DNA from: CAVTJL01 sp963828215
GTDB taxonomy: Bacteria; Pseudomonadota; Alphaproteobacteria; Geminicoccales; Geminicoccaceae
Direction of reading: 5' to 3'
NCBI GenBank assembly: GCA_963828215.1
Contig: CAWHFO010000060.1
Coordinates: 372,001-436,000, forward strand
DNA: 64,000 nucleotides
Shown: positions 8,000 to 16,852 of the stretch, piece after piece
How the letters are laid out: each line of letters opens with the position of its first letter
Numbering within the stretch: position 1 is the first letter of the stretch
Made by a program: the position numbers and the translations under genes
The notes under the pieces: generated by a model
What the model saw: only the letters and a program-made list of their open reading frames with translations
What the model was told of the DNA's origin: nothing
Databases searched by the model: none

Positions 8000-9595
8000 T
8001 CAGGCGCTGGCGCGGCCGTACCGTGCATAGAAGGGATTGTACTGGCAGGACGCCGGATCGCCGGTCACCGAGGTGACGTAGTAGCCGAATGCCGCGAACA
8101 GGCTGCGGTTGCGCTGCGCCGGCCGGGTGGTCAGGTAGTCGCCGAACCGCTGCACCGTGCGGGTGCTGCCGTCCCGGAACCAGACCACGAAATCGCCGAT
8201 GATGCCCATGGCACAGTTGGCATGGTCGCTCTTGCCGCCCCAGCCGAGCAGGATGCCGATGTCGTCCTTCGCGTTGGCGGCCAGCACCGGGTAGGCGAAG
8301 GCGTAGTCCGGGTTCCACACCTGCATCTCGCTGACGACGCTCTGGGCGGAGAGATCCAGCTCGGCCACCCGGGCGTGGGTGTTGGGGAAGTCGAAGCCGC
8401 CCGAGGTACCCTTGCCGTTGCTCGCCGACCAGGAGATCACGATGTGCCCGTCGTCCTTCTCCACGCCGCCGGTCACGGCGAACGACGGAAAGCTGCGCAG
8501 CTTGGTCAGCCAGTCGTTGCCGTCCGGGCCGGTCGAGGACATCGTCTTGTTGGGCCACGCGGCGACCTTGACGGTGAACGACGAATAGGTGTTGCCGGCG
8601 TCCGGCATGGTGAACACCTCGACGGTCGAGTTGTCCTGCTGCCCGCACCACACGGCCTGCGAGCGGGTCTGCTGCACCAGGTGCGCGCCCCACGCGGTGG
8701 TCGACTTGGCCGGGTCGGTGTAGCCGTAGTTGATGGTGCCGCCGCCCTGCAGCTCCTGCAGCGGGATGCGCACGACGAGTCGCCCGCCCGCTGAAAAGAC
8801 GTCGGTCGACAAATAGAGAAATGTCCGCGACGCGGCCAGGTCCGGGTAGTCCATGTCGCTGGTGGCGAAGCCGAAGTCGCCGGCGACGAAGTCCCAATAG
8901 GTCCAGGCCGTCGGGTCGCTCTTCACCGATCCGGACGAGGCGACCGCGAGCCGGAAGGCGCCCTGGCCGCCGGAGTCCTTTGCGTATTGCAGGAACCAGA
9001 CGAACCGGTCGATGCTCGGCACGTAGGTGACGATCTGGTCGCAGCAGAACCCGCCGGCGAAAGTGTTCGGGAAGATCGTGGTCGGGTCGAGCCGCTTCCA
9101 GGTCCCGCCGCCGTCGGTGCTGACGTCGCAGTACCAGTTGCCCGACATCATGATCACGTCGGGCTCGGTGTCGGCACCGCTCATGTCGGCGGCGTTGGTG
9201 AGCGCCTTGGTCAGGCCGGTCGACGGGGCGTACTCGTGGAAGACGACCGGGTCGGGGTTCCGGTTCGGATCCCTGTCGTCGGCCCGTGCTAGGAGCGCCG
9301 GGCGGCTCGGCTCCCTGAGCGCCCGCGGCGTCTTGGACACCTTGACCTTCAGCCGCTTGCGGACCTGCCGCTCCGACTTCGGCTCGCGCCGCGCCGGCGG
9401 GAACCTCGCGCCCTCGACCCGTATGCCTTCACGCCGGCCCGCAGTCGAGCAAGGTCTCACGCATCCCCGCCATCCTTCTTCAGCCGCGTCGCCTTCGGCG
9501 GTGCGGTCAGGTCGTGTTGGTCGGTGTCGGGCGCCGTCGGCACTCTGCGGCCCGGGCGCTCCGGCCCGTCGCTGCGGCTCTCCGCCGGCGGCCAC
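8000..9595 (-). CDS. BNR/sialidase-like beta-propeller protein, unknown function
   Basis: Up to 531 residues; the first ~100 (Arg-rich, no signal peptide) may be non-coding, because no convincing start or ribosome-binding site can be picked. From about residue 105 it is a repeat protein: VFHEYAPSTGLTKALTNAADMSGADTEPDVIMMSGNWYCDVSTDGGGTWKRLDPTTIF has the BNR-type S-T-D-G-G-G-T-W, and later blocks start with DxDYPDLAA and SFAVTGG. The Asp-box and the alternating strands suggest a five- to seven-bladed propeller with sialidase fold. Catalytic Arg triad and Glu/Tyr of true sialidases cannot be identified. The 270 bases between 9435 and 9700 hold no other supportable gene. Confidence 0.6.
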   Translation of the reverse strand: MAAGGEPQRRAGAPGPQSADGARHRPTRPDRTAEGDAAEEGWRGCVRPCSTAGRREGIRVEGARFPPARREPKSERQVRKRLKVKVSKTPRALREPSRPALLARADDRDPNRNPDPVVFHEYAPSTGLTKALTNAADMSGADTEPDVIMMSGNWYCDVSTDGGGTWKRLDPTTIFPNTFAGGFCCDQIVTYVPSIDRFVWFLQYAKDSGGQGAFRLAVASSGSVKSDPTAWTYWDFVAGDFGFATSDMDYPDLAASRTFLYLSTDVFSAGGRLVVRIPLQELQGGGTINYGYTDPAKSTTAWGAHLVQQTRSQAVWCGQQDNSTVEVFTMPDAGNTYSSFTVKVAAWPNKTMSSTGPDGNDWLTKLRSFPSFAVTGGVEKDDGHIVISWSASNGKGTSGGFDFPNTHARVAELDLSAQSVVSEMQVWNPDYAFAYPVLAANAKDDIGILLGWGGKSDHANCAMGIIGDFVVWFRDGSTRTVQRFGDYLTTRPAQRNRSLFAAFGYYVTSVTGDPASCQYNPFYARYGRASA

Positions 9596-9700
9596 GGCGC
9601 ACCCTCGGATCGGCTCGGCCGCTTGGCACCGTGGCGGAGCGCGTCCCGGCCTCCGGCGCCGTCGTCGGGCCCGGGCCCGTCGTCGCCGCCTGCCGCCACG

Positions 9701-9934
9701 TCAGGCCTCGGGGACCCGGCTGGCGGCATATTCCTGCCGGGCGAGCAGCGCGCAGACGACCGCGATCACGGCCAAGCCGACGACGATCGACCACTCGGTG
9801 GCGCCGCTGCCATTGTCGGGGCTCTCGCCGAACAGAGTCTCGATCCAATCCTCCCAGAGCAGCGTGACGACCGCCAGCAGGCCAGCCGCGAGCCCCAGCA
9901 CCGTCTCGGCCCAGAATCGCTTGCGCAGTCTCAT
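9701..9934 (-). CDS. Small two-helix membrane protein
   Basis: 77 residues, starting MRLRKRFWAETVLGLAAG with GAGGGGAGGGG as ribosome-binding site. It has two transmembrane segments (VLGLAAGLLAVVTLLW and WSIVVGLAVIAVVCALLA) joined by an acidic loop (EDWIETLFGESPDNGSG). This pattern is common in short conserved proteobacterial membrane proteins. Function unknown. Confidence 0.7.
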   Translation of the reverse strand: MRLRKRFWAETVLGLAAGLLAVVTLLWEDWIETLFGESPDNGSGATEWSIVVGLAVIAVVCALLARQEYAASRVPEA

Positions 9935-10180
9935 CCCGTCCCCTCCCCTCGGCGACGGAGCGACGTGCGCAGCCGGGAAGACCCGCAACGCGCCCGATCC
10001 CACCGTCCATCGGAGCCGACCACCGGCTCACGCCGCATCCGGGATTTTCCGGATAGCCGCATTCCAACCTCAACAGTGCGCCGATGCACTGTTTTCGGCA
10101 AGCGTCCGGGAGCCGGGCCGGGGCGTGGGGGCGACGTCGCACCCTGCGCAACGGATGCCTCTCGTCGCCGGCGAGCCGCC

Positions 10181-10789
10181 TCAACCGGGGCTCTCGAGCG
10201 GCCCTCGGCGAGCCCGGAGGCTGATGCGGAAGACGAGCTTCTGGCGGCCGGCGTCCCTGGGATGCGGCCTGAGCTCGACGAGGCGGCCGCCGTTCGCCTC
10301 GATCACCCGGCGCGAGGCGTCGTTGTCCTCGTCGCAGGTGACGATCACGCCCGGCAGCCCGATCTCGGGCGCCATGGCGAGGACGGCACCCAGCGCCCAG
10401 GTGGCGTAGCCGCGGCGCCGCTTCCAGGGCACGACGGCATAGCCGATATGGCCCGAGCAGTAGTCGGGCAGCGCCTCGGTGCCCGGGCGGTAGCGGAAAT
10501 TGATCGAGCCGACGAAGGCGCCGTCGTGGATCCAGAAGAGCCGAAACGGCAGGCGCGGCACGATCCGCCCGTCGCCCAGCACGATCGACCCCTCCTGGCT
10601 CACGAGGTCGGCGACGAAGGCGCCGGGATCGCGGCGCAGCGATGCCAGCTCCTGGCGGCTCACATCCTGCTCGGTATTGGGCGACCAGCCGCGGGCGAGC
10701 GCGTCGGCATAGCCGCCGAGCAGGGCGCGGCAGGGCGGCACGAGGCGGAGCGGGCGGCGGGCGGCCGGCATGGCCGGACCTTCTGCCAT
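10181..10789 (-). CDS. GNAT-family N-acetyltransferase
   Basis: A 202-residue predicted acetyltransferase. The core is WIHDGAFVGSINFRYRPGTEALPDYCSGHIGYAVVPWKRRRGYATWALGAVL, where the V-x-x-x-x-R-R-x-G-Y/A acetyl-CoA loop is VPWKRRRGYATWAL. It is followed by ITCDEDNDASRRVIEANGG, as in RimJ/YjdJ-type GNATs. The start MAEGPAM is chosen over an internal ATG six codons later; either is possible. Acetyl acceptor unknown. Divergent from the sugar-binding protein gene. Confidence 0.8.
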   Translation of the reverse strand: MAEGPAMPAARRPLRLVPPCRALLGGYADALARGWSPNTEQDVSRQELASLRRDPGAFVADLVSQEGSIVLGDGRIVPRLPFRLFWIHDGAFVGSINFRYRPGTEALPDYCSGHIGYAVVPWKRRRGYATWALGAVLAMAPEIGLPGVIVTCDEDNDASRRVIEANGGRLVELRPHPRDAGRQKLVFRISLRARRGPLESPG

Positions 10790-10967
10790 GCACGCCACCT
10801 CCGGCGCCAGCCTCGCCGTTCGGCCCGGGATCGCCTCGACCGAGAAGCTCCGGAGCATCGCTTGCCGGCCTCGGGAGGCGGTGCTACCGCTGCGTCGCCG
10901 GGCAGGTGGAGGAAACGGCTTCTGCGAGGGGCCGCCTGGGTCCGGCGGATCGGGGAGAAGCAGACCA

Positions 10968-11924
10968 ATGAAGCGGACTCTCGTCGTCCTGGCATCGGCC
11001 ATGGCGCTGGCTGGTGCTGCCGGTGCCGTTCAGGCCAAGGATCTGGTTTTCGCGCTGGTGCCCAAGGCCATGAACAACCCGTTCTTCGATGCGGCGCGGG
11101 ACGGCTGCAAGAAGGCCGCGGCCGAGATCGGCGGCATCGAATGCTACTATATCGGCCCGGGCGAGCATGGCGGCGGCGACGAGCAGCTCCAGGTCGTCCA
11201 GGACCTGATCGCCAAGCACGTCGACGGCCTCGCCATCTCGGCCGCCAACGCCGCGGCGATGGCCCAGGCGGCCAAGGCCGCCCAGGCCGCGAACATCCCC
11301 TTCATCACCTGGGACAGCGACCTGCTCGACACGGACAAGGCGCTGCGCGCCACCTATATCGGCACGGTCAACGAGCAGATCGGCATCGAGGTCGCCAAGC
11401 GCGTCATCGCCTTGAAGCCCGGGGGCGGCACCTACTGCATCCAGAGCGGCGGCCCGGCCGCGGTCAACCACAACGAGCGCATCAAGGGCATGGTCGAGAC
11501 CCTGCCGGCCGACAAGTGGAAACAGGTGGCGGGCTGCCCGCAATACAACAACGACGATTTTCCACTTTCGATCTCCCTGATGCAGGACACGTTGGCCAAG
11601 TATCCGAAGCTCGACGCCTACCTCAACACCGGCGGCGCCCCGGAGATGCTGCCCGAGGCCTACAAGCAGGTGACGAGCCAGTACGAGCAGCGGATCAAGA
11701 GCCACGACCTCGTTCTGGTCTTCGTCGAGACCATGGACGTGCAGATGGGCTTCCTGCGCGAGGGCCTGAGCGACGGCCAGATCGGCCAGCGGCCCTTCGA
11801 GATGGGCTATCGCGCCATGTACGTCCTCAAGGACATGACCGAAGGCAAGCAGCCGGCCGACCCGATCACCGTGGGCCTCGATGTCTGCACCCAGGACACG
11901 ATCGACAGCTGCAAGAAGAAGTGA
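10968..11924 (+). CDS. Periplasmic sugar-binding protein (type I, ribose/xylose class), orphan
   Basis: 318 residues with signal peptide ending AGAVQAKD. The type I periplasmic fold is plain: LVFALVPKAMNNPFFDAARDGCKKAA, QVVQDLIAKHVDGLAISAANAAAM, IPFITWDSDLLDTDKALRATYIGTVN, then the hinge and the C-lobe. It resembles RbsB-type binding proteins for pentoses or hexoses. Unusually, no ATPase or permease gene follows; the nearest full sugar ABC system is at 54.9-58.6 kb. It could serve that or a remote transporter, or a sensor. Confidence 0.8.
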   Translation: MKRTLVVLASAMALAGAAGAVQAKDLVFALVPKAMNNPFFDAARDGCKKAAAEIGGIECYYIGPGEHGGGDEQLQVVQDLIAKHVDGLAISAANAAAMAQAAKAAQAANIPFITWDSDLLDTDKALRATYIGTVNEQIGIEVAKRVIALKPGGGTYCIQSGGPAAVNHNERIKGMVETLPADKWKQVAGCPQYNNDDFPLSISLMQDTLAKYPKLDAYLNTGGAPEMLPEAYKQVTSQYEQRIKSHDLVLVFVETMDVQMGFLREGLSDGQIGQRPFEMGYRAMYVLKDMTEGKQPADPITVGLDVCTQDTIDSCKKK

Positions 11925-12209
11925 CGGCGACGGGCTCCGCAGCGCCCGGCCGACGCGCCGCTGCCGCGGTCGGATGCGGGCGCGCGGAGCCCGGGCCCTG
12001 GCGGCACGCTCGCCCGTCGAGGCGGAGTGCCAGCCGCCGGCCCGGCGTCAGCGCGGTCGAGTGGGAGGGGCCCTCGCGATCGGCCGAATTGACGTCACCG
12101 ACGCCGGAGAACAGCTGAAGCTCGAGCACGAAGCGCCGACGAAGCAGGCTTTGCTTCGGTCCGTCCAGGACCGCCTTGGCCGAGGCATGCGAGAGAAAGG
12201 AGGCCGCTC

Positions 12210-13150
12210 ATGGCCGGGCCCAGAATCGTCGATGCGCACCATCATCTCTGGAACCTCGACCGGAACTACTATCCCTGGCTCAGCGATCGCCCCGAGGAGC
12301 ACTTTTTTCTCGGGGACTACGGCGCGCTCAAGAAGAATTATCTCCCCGACGACTACCGCCGGGACGCGGCGGGCTTCGACGTGGTCGCCACGGTGCATTG
12401 CGAGGCGGAGTGGGACCGCGAGGATCAGGTCGGCGAGACCCGTTGGCTCTCCGACGATGGCCGCAGCGCTATGGGATGCCGAACGCGATCGTCGGGCATG
12501 TCTGGCTGGCGCGGGACGACTGCGAGCGGGTGCTCGAGGGCCATGCCCGCCATCCGCTGATGCGCGGTGTCCGCTCGAAACCAAAAACCGCGCTCTCGCC
12601 CGAGCGGATCGAGAGGGGTGCTCCAGGGACCATGCAGGACCCGGCCTGGCGTCGCGGCTTCGCGATGCTCCAGCGCTTCGGCATGAGCTACGATCTGCGG
12701 GTGCCCTACTGGCATCTCGGGGAGGCGGCCGAGATTGCCTCTCTTTTTCCCGAGACGCCCATGGTGCTGAACCACACGGGATTTCCCTGGGATCGGAGCG
12801 AGGCCGGCCTCGCCCGGTGGCGCGAGGCCATGCGCATCATCGCCCAGGCGCCGCAGGTGTGGCTGAAGGTCTCGGAATTCGGCCTCGAGGACCGGCCCTG
12901 GGACCTCGAGGAGAACCGCCGGGTCGTCCTCGACGCCATCGAGATCTTCGGGATCGAGCGCTGCATGTTCGCCTCGAACTTCCCGGTGGCGGGGCTGCGC
13001 GCCAGCTACCGCACCATCGTCACGGGCATGATGGACATTCTGGGAGGGCTCTCGCCCGACGACCGGGACCGCTTCTTCCGCCGCAACGCCGCGGCTTTCT
13101 ATCGGCTCGACCTGACGGCCGGCGCCGACGACGGAGGGGACACGCGATGA
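12210..13150 (+). CDS. Amidohydrolase-2 family hydrolase (one frameshift)
   Basis: About 313 residues. N-terminal metal-site motif is IVDAHHHLWNLDRNYYPWL. After an indel near 12455 the frame continues RYGMPNAIVGHVWLARDDCERVL, then VLNHTGFPWDRS and the C-terminal barrel strand CMFASNFPVAGL. This is the PF04909 TIM-barrel family that includes L-rhamnono/L-fucono-lactonases and 2-pyrone-4,6-dicarboxylate hydrolase. Where those have GSDWP it has ASNFP, replacing the usual Asp with Asn as in a recognised subgroup, so activity is uncertain. Stop overlaps the next start (ATGA), so the two are coupled. Indel probably technical. Confidence 0.75.
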
Positions 13151-14103
13151 TGGAACGCCCGCCCGGCCGCGGCCTCGGGGCCTGCCTCCTGACGGCCTTC
13201 CTCGTCATGGCCGCCGGACAGGCGCGCGCCGAGGCGCCGGCAGCCGGCCCTCGCCTCGCGGTGATGTCGGCCTTCGCGCCGGAGATGAAGGTGCTGCTGG
13301 CGCACACCACGGTCGAGCGCACGACATCCGCGGCGGGCGTGACCTTCACGCTCGGCAAGCTGGCGGGCCACGAGGTCGTGCTGTTCATGAGCGGCGTCAG
13401 CATGGTCAACGCGGCGATGACGGCGCAGCTGGCGATCGACCGCATGGCACCCGCCGGCATCGTCTTCAGCGGCATCGCCGGCGGCGTCGATCCGGGCCTG
13501 CATGTGGGCGACGTCGTCGTGCCCGAGCGCTGGGCCCAGTATCTGGAGGCCGTCTTCGCCCGCGAGGTCGGCAAGGACTATCGGCTGCCGGACCGGGACA
13601 CCGCCGACCACGGCCATTTCGGGATGATCTTCCCTCAGCCCGTCAGCCTGCAGCGCGCCGGCGAGGACCAGGCGCAGAAGCGCTTCTGGCTCGAGGTCGA
13701 TCCGGGGATGCTCGAGGCGGCGAGGAAGCTGGACATCACCCCCAAGCTCGCCCGCTGCACGGCGGCGGGCGCCTGCCTCGACCAGCCGCCCAGGCTCGAG
13801 GTCGGCGGCAATGGCGTCTCGGGCGCCGCCTTCGTCGACAACGCCGCCTTCCGCGACTGGGCTTTCTCCACGTTCAAGGCCGAGGTGCTGGACATGGAGA
13901 GCGCCGCCGTCGCCGCGGTCGCCTGGCGCAACCGCGTGCCCTTCATCGCCTTCCGCAGCCTGTCCGATCTGGCCGGCGGCGGCCCGGGCGAGAACGAGCT
14001 GCCGACCTTCTTTCAGCTCGCCGCCGACAACTCGGCGGCCACGGTCATGGCCTTCCTCGCGGCTTGGCAGCCCGCCCTGCCGGCACCTACGCCCAAGCCC
14101 TGA
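13147..14103 (+). CDS. Secreted nucleoside phosphorylase/MTA-SAH nucleosidase-family protein
   Basis: 318 residues: signal peptide (CLLTAFLVMAAGQARA) and then a purine-nucleoside phosphorylase/hydrolase domain. Visible are LAVMSAFAPEMKVLL, HEVVLFMSGVSMVNAAMTAQLAIDRM, GIVFSGIAGGVDPGLHVGDVVVPERW and the late motif VLDMESAAVAAVAWRNRVPFIAFRSLSD, which supplies the Glu and Asp that bind ribose and base (MESA, SD). Normal MTA/SAH nucleosidase is cytosolic and ~230 residues; this one is exported and has an insertion of ~80 residues before MESA. Such periplasmic homologues exist, and their substrate is unclear. The four-base overlap with the amidohydrolase suggests a shared pathway. Confidence 0.8.
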   Translation: MMERPPGRGLGACLLTAFLVMAAGQARAEAPAAGPRLAVMSAFAPEMKVLLAHTTVERTTSAAGVTFTLGKLAGHEVVLFMSGVSMVNAAMTAQLAIDRMAPAGIVFSGIAGGVDPGLHVGDVVVPERWAQYLEAVFAREVGKDYRLPDRDTADHGHFGMIFPQPVSLQRAGEDQAQKRFWLEVDPGMLEAARKLDITPKLARCTAAGACLDQPPRLEVGGNGVSGAAFVDNAAFRDWAFSTFKAEVLDMESAAVAAVAWRNRVPFIAFRSLSDLAGGGPGENELPTFFQLAADNSAATVMAFLAAWQPALPAPTPKP

Positions 14104-14119
14104 AGGGACGCGCCCGACG

Positions 14120-14669
14120 ATGGGAATCCTCCTGGCCTTCGCGCCCTTCATCGCCTTCGCTCTGGTCGACAGGCTGGTCGGGCCGACCGAGGGGCTGGTG
14201 GCGGGGGCGCTCGTCGCGGCGGCCCTGCTCGGGCGCGACTGGATGACCGCGGGGCGGACGCCCAAGATCCTCGAGATCGGCACGATGCTGCTGTTCGGCG
14301 CACTGGCGCTCTGTGCCGTCCTGGGCCGCCCGAGCTGGTCGGTGATCGGCGTCAGGGTCGTGGTCGATGCGGGGCTGCTGCGAGCGTCCTGTCTCGATGG
14401 CGTTCGGCCGCCCATTCACGCTCCAATATGCGCGCGAGCAGGTGCCGCCGGAGCACTGGAGCGAGCCGGCTTTCATCCGCATCAACTATGTCATCACCGC
14501 CGTCTGGGGCGCGGCCTTCGCGGCGATGGTGGCGGCCGAGCCGGCGCTGCTCTACCTCCCGGGCTTCCCGCCACGGGTCGGCATCATCGTCATCGTCCTG
14601 GCGCTGTTGGGCGCCGTCAAGTTCACCGGCTGGTATCCCGGCCGGGCCAAGGCCAGGGCGCAGGGCTGA
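14120..14669 (+). CDS. Small multi-pass membrane protein (one frameshift)
   Basis: About 182 residues in two frames. The first reads MGILLAFAPFIAFALVDRLVGPTEGLVAGALVAAALLG and TPKILEIGTMLLFGALALCAVLG. After an indel near 14385 the second frame gives AFGRPFTLQYAREQVPPEHW, then INYVITAVWGAAFAAMVAAEPALLYL and IIVIVLALLGAVKFTGWYP. Five to six transmembrane helices. It begins 17 nt after the nucleosidase stop, so it is likely the third gene of that operon. Function unknown; short proteins of this layout are widespread in proteobacteria. Confidence 0.65.
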
Positions 14670-14709
14670 GCGCCGCGGCCGCCTCGCGCAACGGCGTGCC
14701 GGCGCTCGG

Positions 14710-14910
14710 GGCCGGGGTCGATCCAGCCGGTGACCTTGCCGGTCGTGGGGTCGATGATGGCGATGAGGTCGGTCTGCCACACATTGGCGTAGAGCTTGCC
14801 CCGGGCCGGCTCGAACTCGTTCAGGAAGCCGACGGGGCCCGCATCGTCGCGGACGAAGATCCTCCTCTCGACCGCGAGCGTCTCGGAATCGAGGAAAAGG
14901 ACGGCCACTG
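14710..14910 (-). pseudogene. Glutaminyl-peptide cyclotransferase fragment
   Basis: The minus strand encodes LFLDSETLAVERRIFVRDDAGPVGFLNEFEP, KLYANVWQTDLIAIIDPTTGKVTGWIDP, the highly conserved centre of bacterial/plant-type glutamine cyclotransferases (five-bladed propeller, periplasmic). Neither N-terminus with signal peptide nor the C-terminal blade is present, and both flanks belong to other genes. A relic of a once complete gene. Confidence 0.65.
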
Positions 14911-14922
14911 CCGAGACGCTTC

Positions 14923-15822
14923 TCAGACTTCGGCTGTCCATGCTCGAACAGTCAGAATTGCATCAGCAAAGTCATGGGGCGCTTCCCATGGCAGATTGTG
15001 GCCGCAGTCCACAACGCGATGCTCGTAACGCGCAGTGAACATCGTGGCGTGGCTCGCCGTACCACCGGGCTTGAGCGGGTCCTGCGCGCCATCCAGAGTG
15101 ATCGTGGGAATGCCGATCCTCGGTCTATCCGCCAAGCGATATTCCAGTGATGAGAGAGCAGGATCACCTGCCGCCGAACCAAAATTGAAGCGATAGCAGT
15201 GGATCACCACATCGACGAAGTCCGGATTGTCGAAGGAGGACGCCGTCCTCTCGAAGGTGGCGTCGTCGAACTTCCAGCTGGGTGACCACTGCGTCCAAAA
15301 GATGCGGCACAACTCGCGACGATGCTGTGTCAGGCACTCCCGTCCTCGTTCCAACTGAAATAAGCTCTGATACCAGAGCACCTGCTCCAAAGACGGTGCA
15401 AAGGGGTGCTTGAGCCGCTCCACATCGATGATGTCGTAACCGGCATAAGAGACGAGGCCGGTGACGCGTTCCGGCCACAGAGCGGATGCAACGCAGGACG
15501 CCAGGCCGCCCCAATCATAGCCGGCCGGAATGGCGCATTGGATACCGAGACCATCGAGCAGATCGACAATGTCACGCCCAAGCGCAGCCTGCTGCCCGCT
15601 GCGCATCGTGCCTCCAGGCAGAAAGCTGGTGGGACCAAAGCCGCGCAGATAGGGCACGATCACCCGCGCTCCCGCTCGAGTCAGTCGAGGCACGACCTCA
15701 TCATAGGCATGGACATCATAGGGGAAGCCGTGCGCCAGGATGACCGGCCACCCCGCTGCTGGGCCCTCATCGAGAAAGGCGATTGCCAAGGCCTTGGTTT
15801 TGACGGTCTTCAAGGTCGACAT
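14923..15822 (-). CDS. Alpha/beta hydrolase, epoxide-hydrolase/dehalogenase type
   Basis: 299 residues. Oxyanion motif HGFP follows VILAH, the nucleophile elbow is GYDWGG (Asp nucleophile, hence epoxide hydrolase or haloalkane dehalogenase rather than esterase), and the terminal His is in VDCGHNLPWEAPHDFADAI. The cap contains LKHPFAPSLEQVLWYQSLFQ. GC is noticeably lower and codon use more relaxed than in the neighbours, so recent acquisition together with the SemiSWEET-HxlR pair is plausible. The divergent HxlR regulator probably controls both. Confidence 0.8.
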   Translation of the reverse strand: MSTLKTVKTKALAIAFLDEGPAAGWPVILAHGFPYDVHAYDEVVPRLTRAGARVIVPYLRGFGPTSFLPGGTMRSGQQAALGRDIVDLLDGLGIQCAIPAGYDWGGLASCVASALWPERVTGLVSYAGYDIIDVERLKHPFAPSLEQVLWYQSLFQLERGRECLTQHRRELCRIFWTQWSPSWKFDDATFERTASSFDNPDFVDVVIHCYRFNFGSAAGDPALSSLEYRLADRPRIGIPTITLDGAQDPLKPGGTASHATMFTARYEHRVVDCGHNLPWEAPHDFADAILTVRAWTAEV

Positions 15823-15863
15823 TCTTCCACCATACCGGGCAGCAAGGATCGGCTATTCGTCTA

Positions 15864-16142
15864 TCATGCCGCAATTTTATGATAGGACAGAATATTTCCT
15901 GTTTTCAGCCATAGGATGAAGCCCACGAGCGCCAGCGTGACGCCGTTGCCGAGCCAGATCGCCGGAGCACCCCGCCACACGCCGTAAAAGACCCAGAGGC
16001 CTACTCCGGCCTCGAGCATGAGAAGTGTGACCAGGCTGAAGTCATCCGCGCTGCGGCTCCGCCAGGTCCTCACGACCTGCGGCAGGAACGCGACGGTTGC
16101 CAGCGTGCTGGCCACAAGGCCCACATATTCAATGCTGTCCAC
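15864..16142 (-). CDS. SemiSWEET/PQ-loop sugar transporter
   Basis: 92 residues, three transmembrane helices. Starts with GTG (VDSIEYVGLVASTLATVAFLPQVVRTWRSRSADDFS), chosen because AGGAGACTCGCC precedes it. The PQ motif of helix 1 is F-L-P-Q-V and helix 3 ends with GFILWLKTGN. SemiSWEETs dimerise to form a sugar-permeable channel in the inner membrane. It sits 41 nt upstream of the alpha/beta hydrolase gene on the same strand. Confidence 0.8.
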   Translation of the reverse strand: MDSIEYVGLVASTLATVAFLPQVVRTWRSRSADDFSLVTLLMLEAGVGLWVFYGVWRGAPAIWLGNGVTLALVGFILWLKTGNILSYHKIAA

Positions 16143-16259
16143 GGCGAGTCTCCTGAGCCGCGGGCATCCGCGATCGCCCACGGAGCGTGCCCTTTCCGAA
16201 CGGAATCTGGTGGCCTACCTTGGAGACAGGGAGTACGCACAAATAGGACATGTACTATC

Positions 16260-16649
16260 ATGAATGATCGTGCTGACCGCCGATCGAGGCAGCGGAAGGC
16301 CGGTCGTACCGGCTGCGCGGTAGAAGCGACGCTTTCCGTGATCGGCGGCGTCTGGAAGCCGGTCCTGGTGTTTCATCTGCTGCAGGGCAAGTTGCGCTTC
16401 AACGCCCTGTGTCGCGTCACGCCCTCGGCCACACCGCGAATGATCACCTTGCAGCTGCGCGAGCTTGAAGCGGATGGAATGGTGAGGCGAACCGTGTTCC
16501 CCGAAGTTCCTCCGAGGGTAGAATACGAGCTGACCGAGCTCGGTCGGTCGCTCGAGCCTGTCTTGTTGAGCATGCGCGATTGGGGAGAGCGGCTCCAGAA
16601 GTCAGAGGCAGCTGAACCGGTCCTCGACGAACATTCCCAGGCGCACTGA
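16260..16649 (+). CDS. HxlR-family transcriptional regulator
   Basis: 129 residues. MarR-like winged helix with the family start TGCAVEATLSVIGGVWKPVLVFHLLQGKLRFNAL, the recognition region RMITLQLRELEADGMVRRTVFPEVPPRVEYELTELG and a C-terminal helix SLEPVLLSMRDWG. The conserved Cys just before the DNA-binding domain (GCAVE) is the residue that senses electrophiles or aldehydes in several HxlR proteins. Divergent from semiSWEET across 117 nt, the expected operator site. Confidence 0.9.
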   Translation: MNDRADRRSRQRKAGRTGCAVEATLSVIGGVWKPVLVFHLLQGKLRFNALCRVTPSATPRMITLQLRELEADGMVRRTVFPEVPPRVEYELTELGRSLEPVLLSMRDWGERLQKSEAAEPVLDEHSQAH

Positions 16650-16852
16650 ACAAGCCGGCCCGTATTGGATAGCGCCAGCATGCTGGAGTGGTGCAGAAAT
16701 CGTTACTTCCGCACGGTGCAGGCGCACAGGACCTGGAGTTGCTCCAGCCGCTCGCTGCCCCGAGCCGGAAGGACTTACTTCCGGACGATCTTGGTTGGCT
16801 CGGGGCGACGCTGCCGTGCCGCGGGCTGCCGGACGAGGGACCGGAGGCGCGG

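Noticed and set aside
9457..9729. 90-residue Asp/Pro/Gly-rich minus-strand frame
   Set aside because: Low complexity, no ribosome-binding site, no match to any fold. The region may hold the true start of the propeller gene instead.
16650..16852. Repeated TTACTTCCG-like words between the HxlR and PdxA genes
   Set aside because: Two imperfect matches only; no transposase motif could be read with confidence in any frame.
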